From Colwellia sp. (GTDB lineage: Bacteria; Pseudomonadota; Gammaproteobacteria; Enterobacterales; Alteromonadaceae): DNA of 64,000 nt. Below the pieces are notes generated by a model. The model did not search any database. It was not told where the DNA came from and saw nothing but the letters and a program-made list of their open reading frames with translations. Below, piece after piece: positions 19,165 through 28,343 of this stretch; within the stretch, counting starts at the first letter, position 1, and each line of letters begins with the position of its first letter. Location of the stretch: assembly GCF_013214175.1 (NCBI RefSeq), contig NZ_JABSPA010000004.1, positions 218,745 to 282,744 of the forward strand, given 5' to 3'. The position numbers and the translations under genes are program-made.

Positions 19165-20724
19165 ATGATGAATAGCATTGAACATTTTATAGAAATAGGC
19201 ATCGCTTTATCGTCAGAGAAAGATCACCGTGTACTATTAGAGAAGATAATTAAAAGTGCCATGGAGCTAGCCAATGCCGATGGTGGCACCATCTATTCAA
19301 TATCAGACAACAAAGAATTAGTTTTTGAAACCATCATCAATAACACCTTAGCGCTTCATTTGGGTGGTACCACAAATAATGAAATCAACTTCCCCCCTAT
19401 TTCATTATTAAAGTATGGCGAAGTTAATGACAGTGCCCTTGTTGCTATCGCCGCCAAGACAGGGGAGATCATTAATATTGAAGATGTATATCATTGCCCG
19501 GATTACGACTTAAGTGCCGCTAAAGCAATGGATAAAAAAACCGGTTATAGAACTCAGTCGGTATTAACTTTGCCCATGAAAAACCATCAAGGGGATCTTA
19601 ACGGCGTTATTCAACTACTCAATGCTAGCAATGAGCAAGGTGACATCATTGCCTTTGACCAAGAAATCGAGAAAACAATCCATGCGCTGTCTTCTTTAGC
19701 TGGCGTCATTATTACCAACAAACAGCTTATTGATGAAATGGAGAACTTATTTTCAGCTTTTTCTAAGCTCATTGCTTCCGCTATTGATAAAAAATCACCT
19801 TATACTGGTGGCCATTGTCGCCGCGTGCCCTTAATCACCATGATGTTGGCTGAAGCTTGTGATGAAATAAATGATGGCCCGCTCGATAGTTTTTCCATGA
19901 GCAAAGAGGACTTTCATGAATTGGGTGTTGCGGCTTGGCTACATGACTGTGGCAAGGTTGCTACCCCTGAATATGTTATGGACAAAGCCAAGAAGCTTGA
20001 AACCATTTTTGACCGAATTGAGCTAGTAAGTGCTCGTTTTGAAATAGCGGCTAGGGATATTTATTCTTCTGATAAACATACTGATAATCAAAAGGCCTTG
20101 TTATTGAAAATATTGGAGTCTGATCGTGATTTCATCTGTCTTGCCAACACTGGCGGCGAGTTTTTTGATGAAGATAAAATAGAACGGGTGTATAAAATAG
20201 CCAAAAATTATCAGGTAACAATTAGAGGGGTAAAACAAGACATAGTAAACGCCGATGAGGTTTACAACTTAATTACCAAACGTGGCACTTTAAATCCGAA
20301 AGAACGACGGGTGATAAATGGCCACATGGATGTGACAGTTGAAATGCTTGAATCAATGCCTTTTCCAAAACACTTAAAACGTGTACCCGAGTATGCCTGT
20401 GGTCATCATGAAAAAATGGATGGTACAGGTTACCCGAAAGGATTAAAGCGCGATGAAATGTCTATTCCAGCAAGGATAATGGGCATTGCCGATGTATTTG
20501 AAGCCTTAACAGCAAATGATCGTCCGTACAAAGACCCTAAAACCTTATCCGAAACCCTTACTATTATGGGCCGTATGAAGTTAGGCGATCATCTTGATCC
20601 TGACTTATTTGATGTTTTTATCGAAAAAGAAGTTTATTTGAAATTTGCTAAACAGTATTTAGAAAACAGCCAGCTAGATGAGTTTGATATCACTCAAATA
20701 CCTGGCTGTCAAAAAGGTTTTTGA
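19165..20724 (+). CDS. GAF and HD-GYP domain protein (probable c-di-GMP phosphodiesterase)
   Basis: A 519-residue cytoplasmic protein with no membrane segment. An N-terminal GAF domain (about 10-185; ANADGGTIYSIS, YRTQSVLTLPMKN) is followed by an HD-GYP domain (about 205-505). Metal and signature motifs are present: GGHCRRVP, WLHDCGKVATPEYV, INGHMDVT, and GHHEKMDGTGYPKGL with the full GYP triplet, then ADVFEALTANDRPYK. HD-GYP enzymes cleave cyclic di-GMP. An insertion of roughly 90 residues between HDCGK and the GHM motif is longer than in the shortest family members but is seen in others. It is divergent from the barrel/cupredoxin/cyclase cluster, with 200 bp between. Confidence 0.92.
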   Translation: MMNSIEHFIEIGIALSSEKDHRVLLEKIIKSAMELANADGGTIYSISDNKELVFETIINNTLALHLGGTTNNEINFPPISLLKYGEVNDSALVAIAAKTGEIINIEDVYHCPDYDLSAAKAMDKKTGYRTQSVLTLPMKNHQGDLNGVIQLLNASNEQGDIIAFDQEIEKTIHALSSLAGVIITNKQLIDEMENLFSAFSKLIASAIDKKSPYTGGHCRRVPLITMMLAEACDEINDGPLDSFSMSKEDFHELGVAAWLHDCGKVATPEYVMDKAKKLETIFDRIELVSARFEIAARDIYSSDKHTDNQKALLLKILESDRDFICLANTGGEFFDEDKIERVYKIAKNYQVTIRGVKQDIVNADEVYNLITKRGTLNPKERRVINGHMDVTVEMLESMPFPKHLKRVPEYACGHHEKMDGTGYPKGLKRDEMSIPARIMGIADVFEALTANDRPYKDPKTLSETLTIMGRMKLGDHLDPDLFDVFIEKEVYLKFAKQYLENSQLDEFDITQIPGCQKGF

Positions 20725-20763
20725 CTTAACTGGAAGTAGATTAATAGGAGGTAACTTAATAGT

Positions 20764-21143
20764 TAAGCTTCTTCATCTTCTACTCTAACGCCGCAAACAT
20801 CATGTTCGTCAGCATGAAAATTGCTACCCAAATCATATTGCCTGGCTGCACATCAGTTAAATAGACTTTACTCATCAACTTCTGGCGTATGCATATATGA
20901 ACGTGCGATAGCGCCTTCACTATTCACTTCATCAACTAAAACTAAATATTCTTGGCCAATGTGGTCTAATTGCTCTTCTTCGGTTTCACCCGGAAAACCA
21001 ATAATGAAATTTAGCGAATAACCAACTCAGAGCATATCTCACGCCATTTATTAATACGCTCTAAGGTACACTCAGAACTACTTGGACGTTTCAATAATTT
21101 TAAAATACGTTCACTGTCAACAAGACTTTTTTGGGCAGCCGAA
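20764..21143 (-). pseudogene. Degraded rimO copy (remnant 1)
   Basis: This stretch aligns by eye to the intact rimO at 26505-27983 in the same orientation. It keeps three blocks: the C-terminal end (equivalent to about 26505-26715), a middle block (about 26855-27028, including the reversed ends of the VGFPGETEE and CPELVIRS regions), and a short N-terminal block (about 27768-27800). Two large deletions and many substitutions and frameshifts separate them. The last junction lies at a short GCGT/GCGC-like match. It cannot encode protein. The plus-strand frame at 20821-21021 is only its antisense shadow. Confidence 0.85.
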
Positions 21144-21564
21144 CATACTTATAGCAGCCCTATAGGGAGAGGTTTATTATTAGGGATTTGTAATATCTAT
21201 CCGATTAATACACAACTAAACCATTGTTATAATTGATAATAACACCACTCCCCTACACTACTAAGTAAAGAATAAATATAAAATTAATAATCAGTTCAAA
21301 ATGGGTCTCTGCATTAATGTCACACGAAAATTCCATAGTGATAACTTTGCAGTGTTCCGGATTTTTAGTGCAGTTTTATCGAACTAATTATTGGTTAAAC
21401 CTTGGCTAGTAAAAATTCAACTGATGCTGTGTGGTATGGAGTATTAGCATAAATGCACACTTTGACACATTAAACGAATGAAAATAACAACTATTATCAT
21501 TAATGTTACAATGGTACAATTTCGCCAAAATCACTTTCAAACAAAAAAACTAAAGGCAGTACCC
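21144..21564. other. Upstream region of the TonB receptor
   Basis: About 420 bp with no gene. A Fur-box-like sequence lies just before the receptor start, and GATAATAAC near 21233 is a partial second match. Nothing else is recognised. Confidence 0.4.
21486..21504. promoter_or_regulatory. Candidate Fur box
   Basis: AACAACTATTATCATTAAT matches the 19-bp Fur consensus at 12 positions by eye, with the right half nearly complete (TATCATTA). It lies 61 bp before the preferred ATG of an iron-type TonB receptor. The match is moderate only. Confidence 0.35.
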
Positions 21565-23820
21565 ATGAAACGCTTCACTTTATCTAAGCTTGCACTAGCA
21601 ACCTTAGTAGCAACAACCAGTCAAATAAGTTTTGCTGCAACAAACAATACTCCTGATGAAAACGATATTGAAACGATTATCGTTACAGGTCAGAAAATTG
21701 TACGCTCATTACAAGAAACTAAAGAAAGTGTTTCTGTTATTACTAGCGATGCAATTGCACATATGCCGGTAGTGCAGTTTAGTGATTTACTCGATATTAC
21801 CCCGAATGCTTTTACACTGGGCGGCGGTGAATCTTTTGGTCTACGTGGTATTTCTCAAAATTCAGCCTCAACTGGTGGTGGCGATGGTGCCTTAGGTACA
21901 CTTTATATTGATAATGTTGCCTACACAGGTTATTCAACCCGTTTTAATCCAAAAGATTTATGGGATGTTGAACAAGTTGAAATTTTACGAGGTCCGCAAT
22001 CAACCAACGTTGGTCGTAACGCTTTAGTTGGTGCTATGGTAGTAAAAACCAAAAGCCCAGAGCTTGACCTTAATTATGCAAGCGTCAAACTAGAATTAGG
22101 AACTTTTGGTTCACAAACGGGCTCAGGCATGGCCAATATTGCCATTACTGATAATTCTGCTTTACGTATTTCGGCGCAAATGTATAAAACTGATGGTTAC
22201 ATCAATAACGTCACCTTAGATGATGATGAGTTTGATGCCCGTGAAAATACCAATATTCGTGCTCAGTATTATGTTGAGTTTAATGAAGATTTTAATGCCA
22301 ACTTAACTTTAGGTCATGCAAGCACTAAGCGTGGGCAAGACATTTATCGTGCCGACTTACAGCCAGAAGATAGCTTTACCAGCAGCGCTAATATTGCTGC
22401 AAAAGAAGATTATGATGCAACAACTGGCTCGCTTGCGCTTGATTACCAAATTAGCCAACACTTTAACTTAACTGCTATTACTTCATTTCTTGATGGTGAT
22501 TATTCACGTATAGACGATGATGATGAAGGCCCTGAAGGTGGTAATGCTTATCGAGGCCGTGAGGCTCAAGATAAAAACTGGGCACAAGAGCTACGTTTAA
22601 CTTTCAATTCAGACAAGTTACAAGGTGTAGTTGGCTTGTATTATACCGAAGTGGAGTTAATTAACGATACCCGAGGTTTAATTAATATTTTACCTGCAGA
22701 GGTTGGTGTACCAGCGACTTTATTACCTTTTTATCCAAGCGTATTAGAAATTAATCGTCAAAATCCATTTGAACAACAAACGACTAACTATGCCTTTTTT
22801 ACCGAGTGGGATTATAAATTATTTGATAATTTAACCTTATCTGCCGGTTTCCGTTATGACAACGAATCACAAGACTCGCTCTCTAACTCGACGAATACTC
22901 TCGCTGTGGGTAGCGAGCTGCCAGATCCAGTAGAAGCTGGCCAGATGGCTGATTTTTTATTTCCGGGAGCTGATTTAGGTCCTGTTGTACAAGGTGGTGT
23001 TACTCAAGTAAATGCACTGTTAAGCTCGCAACTTAGCGCAACAAATTTTCCTGAACGTAATGCAGAATATGATGCCTTTTTACCGCAAATAGGTGTTACT
23101 TATGACATAAACGAAGATATGTCGCTTAGTGCTTTTTATAAAAAAGGTTACCGTGCCGGGGGCGCTGAATTAACACTAGTAGGCGATCAAAATGAATATG
23201 CACCTGAGTATTTAGATAATTTTGAAATTGCCTACCGCTCAATGTGGTTACAGGGTGATCTTACTTTTAATGCCAATGCTTATTATGGCGATTGGACCGA
23301 CCAACAAGTTACGCAATGTGATCCAAATAATGTTTTTGACTGTGTAACGGTTAATGCTGGTGAATCTGAAATATACGGTCTTGAAGCCGAGCTGCATTAT
23401 AGTGTTTCTGATGATTTTAGTGTATTTGCAAGCACCGGTTATGCCCACAATGAATTCACTAAATTTTTTAGCCCAAGCGAAGGTGACCTTAGTGGCAAAG
23501 ACTTTGTCTATTCACCTGACTTAACCGCTGCTATCGGTACTCGTGTTTACTTAACTGAGGCATTTTACCTAAGTGGTAATATAAATTATCAAGACAGTAT
23601 GTGGGCTGATTTTAGCAATACCACTAAATTAAATGCTCGTACTCTGGTTAACTTAAAAGCCGGTTATGAAGGAGAGAGTTTTTCTATTGACGCCTATGTA
23701 ACTAACCTCACAGACAAGTTTTACTTACAAATGAACTCTGCTGGTAATGGTGATAGCCGTTTTGTACGTGGTGGAGCACCTCGTCAAGTGGGCGTGTCTG
23801 TTACCTATCATTTTGAATAA
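21565..23820 (+). CDS. TonB-dependent receptor, siderophore type
   Basis: An outer membrane receptor of 751 residues from the chosen start. The signal peptide is MKRFTLSKLALATLVATT... ending SFAA. A TonB-box-like IETIIVTGQ follows at once, then the plug (SVSVITSDAIAHMPVVQFSD; VEQVEILRGPQSTNVGRNA) and a 22-strand-type barrel ending VSVTYHFE. The frame is open from 21478, but the ATG at 21565 starts the signal peptide, and the extra 29 residues overlap the candidate Fur box. The plug and barrel resemble ferric-siderophore receptors (FecA/FyuA-like). The next gene downstream is a broken PepSY protein, a frequent partner in siderophore reduction, which supports an iron role. Confidence 0.92.
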   Translation: MKRFTLSKLALATLVATTSQISFAATNNTPDENDIETIIVTGQKIVRSLQETKESVSVITSDAIAHMPVVQFSDLLDITPNAFTLGGGESFGLRGISQNSASTGGGDGALGTLYIDNVAYTGYSTRFNPKDLWDVEQVEILRGPQSTNVGRNALVGAMVVKTKSPELDLNYASVKLELGTFGSQTGSGMANIAITDNSALRISAQMYKTDGYINNVTLDDDEFDARENTNIRAQYYVEFNEDFNANLTLGHASTKRGQDIYRADLQPEDSFTSSANIAAKEDYDATTGSLALDYQISQHFNLTAITSFLDGDYSRIDDDDEGPEGGNAYRGREAQDKNWAQELRLTFNSDKLQGVVGLYYTEVELINDTRGLINILPAEVGVPATLLPFYPSVLEINRQNPFEQQTTNYAFFTEWDYKLFDNLTLSAGFRYDNESQDSLSNSTNTLAVGSELPDPVEAGQMADFLFPGADLGPVVQGGVTQVNALLSSQLSATNFPERNAEYDAFLPQIGVTYDINEDMSLSAFYKKGYRAGGAELTLVGDQNEYAPEYLDNFEIAYRSMWLQGDLTFNANAYYGDWTDQQVTQCDPNNVFDCVTVNAGESEIYGLEAELHYSVSDDFSVFASTGYAHNEFTKFFSPSEGDLSGKDFVYSPDLTAAIGTRVYLTEAFYLSGNINYQDSMWADFSNTTKLNARTLVNLKAGYEGESFSIDAYVTNLTDKFYLQMNSAGNGDSRFVRGGAPRQVGVSVTYHFE

Positions 23821-23866
23821 TAGCTAAGTTCGATAGCCCAAGCTATTAAGTTTAAGCTAGCGAGTG

Positions 23867-23900
23867 AATAAGACCCTATTAATTAGGGTCTTATTATTTA
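23867..23900 (+). terminator. Terminator of the TonB receptor gene
   Basis: AATAAGACCCTA (23867-23878) pairs with TAGGGTCTTATT (23884-23895) around a short loop, followed by ATTTA. It is 47 bp after the receptor stop codon. Confidence 0.75.
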
Positions 23901-23926
23901 GCCTAATTAACCTTTCGCAATGAATG

Positions 23927-24193
23927 ATACCAAGTTGATTAAGTTCTTTCCCACCCAGTGAGAATTAAAAGGCTTAGAGGCAAGGCATTGACTGAAGGTA
24001 ATGGTTCCTCCCTTGTGCAAAATCAATAACGCCGCATGTAAGCCTTTTAAACTCACCCTTTGGGAGCTTGCTCGATACCCATTAACGTCGTTAAGTTTAT
24101 TTGATTTATAATGACTAAACCGAAAAAAACTTGCCTTGTTATTGAACATCGAGCATAGCTCTGAGTTGGGAAGAAATTTAATTAAATTGGTAT
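23927..24193. mobile_element. Candidate small non-autonomous element with terminal inverted repeats
   Basis: About 267 bp bounded by imperfect inverted repeats of roughly 30 bp. The left end begins ATACCAAGTTGATTAAG; the right end, read on the other strand, begins ATACCAATTTAATTAAA, and both continue with a CCCA-containing stretch. The interior carries no recognisable protein; an antisense frame of 112 codons (23907-24245) merely runs across it. Size and ends suggest a MITE-like element or a decayed insertion sequence. It sits between the receptor terminator and the PepSY pseudogene and could have split an operon. No clear target-site duplication was identified. Confidence 0.5.
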
Positions 24194-24232
24194 AAACAAA
24201 GCAAAAAGTAAATAACGCCATGAATAGAATAC

Positions 24233-25406
24233 GTGAATAGAGCAAAATGGTTCAAAGTACACATTTGGGTGAGGTTTAAGTTCTCTATATTTATTTTTTT
24301 TGTTTTAATTACCGGCATCTTAGCAGTGTTGTCTCATTAAATTAACTGGCTAGAAAATCCAGAAATCCGATTAGATACTTCAACCGTAGAGGGTTCAATT
24401 GTAAATGGTTCAGCAGTAGAAAGAGCCAATTGCTCAGCCATTTACCAACAAATAAAAACGCAACATCCCGATAAAAAACCCGTATATTCAAGCTCCTTTA
24501 GACCCATGGTTTAGCGCAGAAATAGTTTACTACAAAACTAAAAATAGCTTTCATCGTCATTTAATGCCACCAACAGAAATTGGCGTAGCTATTGTTAGTA
24601 CTGTCGCAATACTGATGATAATTTTCTTGTTCACACGTTTGATTGTGTATCGACGATGGTGGTAGGTTTTTTCAGAAAGCTAGCCGCAGCCACCGTAAAT
24701 TTTTCTGGGCTGATATCCACCGTTTATTTGGCCTGTGGAGTTTATGGTTGGTATTGGTTATATCAATTACCGGTATCTGGTATTTAGTCGAATCCTTAGA
24801 GCTAAAAGCAAACTACCCTGAGCGCGGAAAAGTACTGTCTCAGCATATCCAACAAGACCAGCGAAACCACGATGAAGTAACAATGCCGAGTTTGGCTGTA
24901 ATTTAATACAATGCTCGCTACCACGAGACTACAATTTCCTAATCTTGAAATCACAAAAGTTTTCTTAGCCCTGATCAATGGCACCGGCGTAATATTTCAA
25001 GGGAGAGCGAGCACAAATTAGTACGCCCCCGCGCTAACAGGATCAGTTTTGATCTTATTTCTGGTGAGCAATTAGTACTTAATCGTGGTGAAAGTTTATC
25101 AATTCATACAAGAATTTCATAAGCAACAGAATCGCTTAATTCCGGTACTTTGGTACGTTTTCCGGTATTCCCTCAAAAATTATATATTTTATTTTTGGTC
25201 TTATTTTAAGCAACTTAGCTGTAACTGGTACTTACCTATACGGTATGAGAATAGCGAAAGTGAATAGAGAAGAAGCTAAACCACAAGCGAAATATTGGCG
25301 AGCTGCAAGTAAAAATATGCGCAGGGGAAAGTGGCTGTCGATGTTTTTTATTATGGTGTGTTTAGTGTTAACTATTGTTGTATTTAATGAAATACTTACA
25401 CAATAA
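24233..25406 (+). pseudogene. PepSY-associated transmembrane protein, multiply frameshifted
   Basis: Fragments in all three plus frames join into one PepSY_TM protein. They are: KWFKVHIWVRFKFSIF and ITGILAVLSH, then a TAA stop; INWLENPEIRLDTSTVEGS; a shift; APLDPWFSAEIVYYKTK, then FHRHLMPP; another stop; FFWADIHRLFGLWSLWLVLV and SITGIWYLVESLE; more shifts; finally FVVFNEILTQ-like residues to a TAA at 25404-25406. At least four lesions are visible, so it is not expressed as one product. Intact relatives are inner membrane proteins next to siderophore TonB receptors and are thought to act in iron reduction. The beginning (a GTG at 24233) is a guess. Confidence 0.85.
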
Positions 25407-25554
25407 TATTGTTATTGATTCGCCGATGCTAAAAACTATGACCTGTGTATTACAGAGTTAACATATAAAATATGTACTAAGATTTGAAACGAAAGCAATA
25501 ATACCAAGCAACAAGCCAGCGTTATTACTCGGTATTAATTTATGACATTTGAAT

Positions 25555-25635
25555 TAGTCTTCTACTCTTACGCCCCAAACATCATGTTCATCAGCATGAA
25601 TAATTTGTACCCAAATTTGATCGTCAGGCTTGGCT
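25555..25635 (-). pseudogene. rimO 3'-end fragment (remnant 2)
   Basis: About 80 bp closely match the last 85 bp of intact rimO (26505-26590), including its stop-codon region and the stretch encoding the antisense of HAYDEHDIWG-like residues. It is in the same orientation as rimO and much less diverged than remnant 1. It lies just beyond the MaoC gene, so remnant 2 and the rimO end form direct repeats about 950 bp apart around maoC. Confidence 0.85.
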
Positions 25636-25690
25636 TAGAAATAAAAGGACTCGATTAAAAACTTGAGCCATTTTATTAGGAAAATAAGTA

Positions 25691-26377
25691 CTAAAAATAT
25701 AAACGTAAGACGGTTTCAGCCACACAAGCTAAGCGTTTACTGTTTTCAACTTCAATACTTACTTCATTAACAACTTCGATACTACGCTTCATAGGCACTA
25801 AGTTAACAAGTTTAATACTGGCCCTAACACGTGTACCCGCTTTAACCGGATATGGAAAGCGTACTTGATTCAAGCCAAAATTAATAACCATCTTGGCTTC
25901 AGGATAAGGGTTATTATCTAAATCAACTGAATTAGTTAATTTAGGGATTAATGATAAGGTTAAAAATCCGTGTGCTATGGTCGCTTTAAAGGGCGACTCT
26001 TTCGCTGCACGTATAGGGTCTGTATGAATCCATTGTTTGTCACCTGTGACCTCTGCAAATTGATCAATACACTCTTGCTCTACCGCGTGCCATTCGCCGA
26101 CAAAGGTTACTGTATCCATTTTTTCAAGCAGGCTTTTGTAGGTTTTTTCTGCCTCAGGTACTTGTATCAATACCTTTTCGGTTTTACTTTCTTCAGCATC
26201 AACAGGGCTAAATTGAGAGAACCAGGGGTTATTTAGCGTATTTCGAAACGGCATGGTGATTTTGTTATTGAATAAATTTGATAAATTCTTAAATTTAGGC
26301 TCTAACTTGGCGATAAACTGATCGTTTTGGTGTTGTAAATTTCTTCTTTTTTCTCTAATAAACTCTATAACGTTCAT
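25691..26377 (-). CDS. MaoC-like (R)-specific enoyl-CoA hydratase
   Basis: A 228-residue cytoplasmic hot-dog-fold protein. The C-terminal half (about 100-225) is a MaoC dehydratase. The hydratase 2 motif is seen in AEVTGDKQWIHTDPIRAA, with catalytic Asp and His, and is followed by FKATIAHGFLTLSLIP. The N-terminal 90 residues are charged and helical, without a known domain. The likely reaction is hydration of trans-2-enoyl-CoA in fatty acid or PHA metabolism. A good AAGG site precedes the ATG. The gene is wedged between a rimO fragment and intact rimO, which suggests it was inserted there. Confidence 0.87.
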   Translation of the reverse strand: MNVIEFIREKRRNLQHQNDQFIAKLEPKFKNLSNLFNNKITMPFRNTLNNPWFSQFSPVDAEESKTEKVLIQVPEAEKTYKSLLEKMDTVTFVGEWHAVEQECIDQFAEVTGDKQWIHTDPIRAAKESPFKATIAHGFLTLSLIPKLTNSVDLDNNPYPEAKMVINFGLNQVRFPYPVKAGTRVRASIKLVNLVPMKRSIEVVNEVSIEVENSKRLACVAETVLRLYF

Positions 26378-26504
26378 ATAGCAGCCTTATCTAAATCCAT
26401 TTCGTGAGCATTTTAAGTACAATTGAAACTATTAAATTTATAGCTTTAATAAATTTAATAGTTAGGCTTAAGCTGAGTAGCTAAGCCTTTCTAAATGACT
26501 AAAG

Positions 26505-27983
26505 CTAAACCTCTTCATCTTCGACGCGAACGCCCCAAATATCATGTTCATCTGCATGAATAATTTGTACCCAAATTAGATCGCCCGGCTTAGCATCAAA
26601 ATCATCCGACAAATACACTTTGCCATCAACTTCTGGTGCATCCATATAAGAGCGTCCTACAATACCAAGATCATTAACTTCATCAACAAGAATGAGATAT
26701 TCTTGACCAATGCGTGCTTGTAATTTATCCGCGCTGATTTTCGCTTGTACTGTCATAAAGCGCTGTAATCTATCTTCCATTACCTCAGGAGAAACATGGT
26801 CAGGTAGAGCATTAGCAGTAGCACCTTCAACAGGTGAGTATTTAAAACAGCCAACACGGTCTAATTGTGCTTCTTCTAAAAAATCTAATAACTCTTCAAA
26901 TTCTTCTTCTGTTTCACCCGGAAAACCGACGATAAACGTTGAACGTATCACTAATTCAGGACAAATTTCACGCCATTTAGCAATGCGCTCTAATACTCGG
27001 TCTGAGCTACCAGGACGTTTCATTAATTTTAAGATGCGTTTATTAGCATGCTGAAATGGGATATCTAAATAAGGCAGTATTTTACCATCACGCATTAATG
27101 GAATAATTTTATCAACATGTGGATAAGGGTAAACATAATGTAAACGTATCCAAACGCCCTGCTTCGCTAATTCTTCACATAACTGCTGCATGTGAGTTTT
27201 AACAGGCATACCGTCCCAAAAATCTGTTTTATGTTTAACATCAACGCCATAAGCAGAAGTATCTTGAGAAATAACTAACAATTCTTTAACACCAGAATCA
27301 ACTAAGCGTTTCGCTTCCCCTAATACATCGCCAACAGGACGAGAATCTAAATCGCCACGCATTGACGGAATAATACAGAACGTACAACGATGATTACAGC
27401 CTTCCGATATTTTTAAGTAAGCATAATGCTTAGGAGTAAGCTTCACCCCTTGTGGAGGCACTAAATCTATAAATGGGTTATGTACTGGTTTAGCTACATG
27501 TTTATGCACTTGTGTTAATACTTCATCATAAGCGTGTGGGCCAGTAACACCTAATACATTGGGGTGAAGTTCGATAATCTCATCTTTTTTAACACCTAAA
27601 CAACCGGTTACCAACACTTTGCCATTTGCGGCTAATGCTTCACCGATAGTATCTAAAGATTCTTGTACTGCCGAATCAATAAAACCACAGGTATTTACAA
27701 TCACTAACTCAGCATCATCGTAGCTATTAGTAACATCGTAACCTTCAGTACGTAACTGAGTTAGGATGCGCTCACTATCAACCAAATTTTTGGGGCAGCC
27801 TAGTGAAACAAAACCGATTTTCGCACCTTTGCCTTCACTGTTAGTGTTTATTTCTTGCTCTGCTATCACTTTGACAGGTGTTTCAAGGGTTGTGGTTACT
27901 TTAGCAATGTTATTGCTTGCCTTAGAAGTTTCTTTAGTAACTGTTTTTTCTGGGCTTTGTGGATCAAATTGTTCTACGGACAT
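26505..27983 (-). CDS. rimO: Ribosomal protein S12 methylthiotransferase RimO
   Basis: A radical-SAM enzyme that adds a methylthio group to the beta carbon of an Asp in ribosomal protein S12 (Asp88 in E. coli numbering). Domains in order: a UPF0004 N-terminal domain starting [18 protein letters not shown] (about 55) with its cluster cysteines; radical-SAM motif CNHRCTFC (about 195) followed by [12 protein letters not shown]; then a C-terminal TRAM domain with [10 protein letters not shown]. At 492 residues it is about 50 longer than the E. coli protein because of a Thr/Lys/Glu-rich N-terminal extension. Decayed copies of its 3' end lie at 25555-25635 and 20764-21143. Confidence 0.96.
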   Translation of the reverse strand: MSVEQFDPQSPEKTVTKETSKASNNIAKVTTTLETPVKVIAEQEINTNSEGKGAKIGFVSLGCPKNLVDSERILTQLRTEGYDVTNSYDDAELVIVNTCGFIDSAVQESLDTIGEALAANGKVLVTGCLGVKKDEIIELHPNVLGVTGPHAYDEVLTQVHKHVAKPVHNPFIDLVPPQGVKLTPKHYAYLKISEGCNHRCTFCIIPSMRGDLDSRPVGDVLGEAKRLVDSGVKELLVISQDTSAYGVDVKHKTDFWDGMPVKTHMQQLCEELAKQGVWIRLHYVYPYPHVDKIIPLMRDGKILPYLDIPFQHANKRILKLMKRPGSSDRVLERIAKWREICPELVIRSTFIVGFPGETEEEFEELLDFLEEAQLDRVGCFKYSPVEGATANALPDHVSPEVMEDRLQRFMTVQAKISADKLQARIGQEYLILVDEVNDLGIVGRSYMDAPEVDGKVYLSDDFDAKPGDLIWVQIIHADEHDIWGVRVEDEEV

Positions 27984-28343
27984 ATTCTGCTCTACTACTT
28001 TAACATCTCTAAAAAGAGCAATTAAAGCTAAATAAGTGATGGTTTAGTTATCGTTATTACAAACTGAGGACGTTTAATAAGATAGCGTTTAATGCGCGAG
28101 ATTATACAGCAATGCTGAATTGTGTGGTAGTTATTGCACAGGTAAAATAATTACTGCAAATATAATGACTTACGATTGTGTGAGTGTCCGATTACTTTAC
28201 AGTCATTAGTTAAATAACTTTAAAAAAAATTCATACCCTTGATATTATTATGTATTTATTTTTTGGCGCAATAAATGCTTATGGAGGGTAACAATAATTA
28301 CAATGCAGCTCTTTTTTGAGAATGTATTAATAAGGAAGTAAAT
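27984..28343. other. Divergent intergenic region, rimO / PEP-CTERM gene
   Basis: About 360 bp with no ORF. It holds the rimO promoter on the left and the sigma-54-type promoter of the PEP-CTERM gene on the right (28264-28278). Confidence 0.5.
28264..28278 (+). promoter_or_regulatory. Sigma-54 (RpoN) -24/-12 promoter of PEP-CTERM gene 1
   Basis: TGGCGCAATAAATGC places GG and GC with the exact -24/-12 spacing of the sigma-54 consensus (TGGCAC-N5-TTGC). Transcription would begin near 28290, giving a 5' leader of about 54 nt before the ATG at 28344. Confidence 0.65.

Noticed and set aside
20821..21021. A small plus-strand gene after the HD-GYP gene
   Set aside because: It is the antisense of a decayed rimO fragment.
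23907..24245. A 112-codon minus-strand gene
   Set aside because: It runs straight across the candidate inverted-repeat element and beyond, has no ribosome-binding site, and shows no protein-like pattern.
24643..25267. Several separate small membrane proteins
   Set aside because: The pieces line up as consecutive parts of one PepSY_TM protein in shifting frames, so they are pseudogene fragments.
24233..25406. Programmed frameshifting in the PepSY gene
   Set aside because: Several shifts plus in-frame stops without slippery sites are visible; simple decay explains them better.
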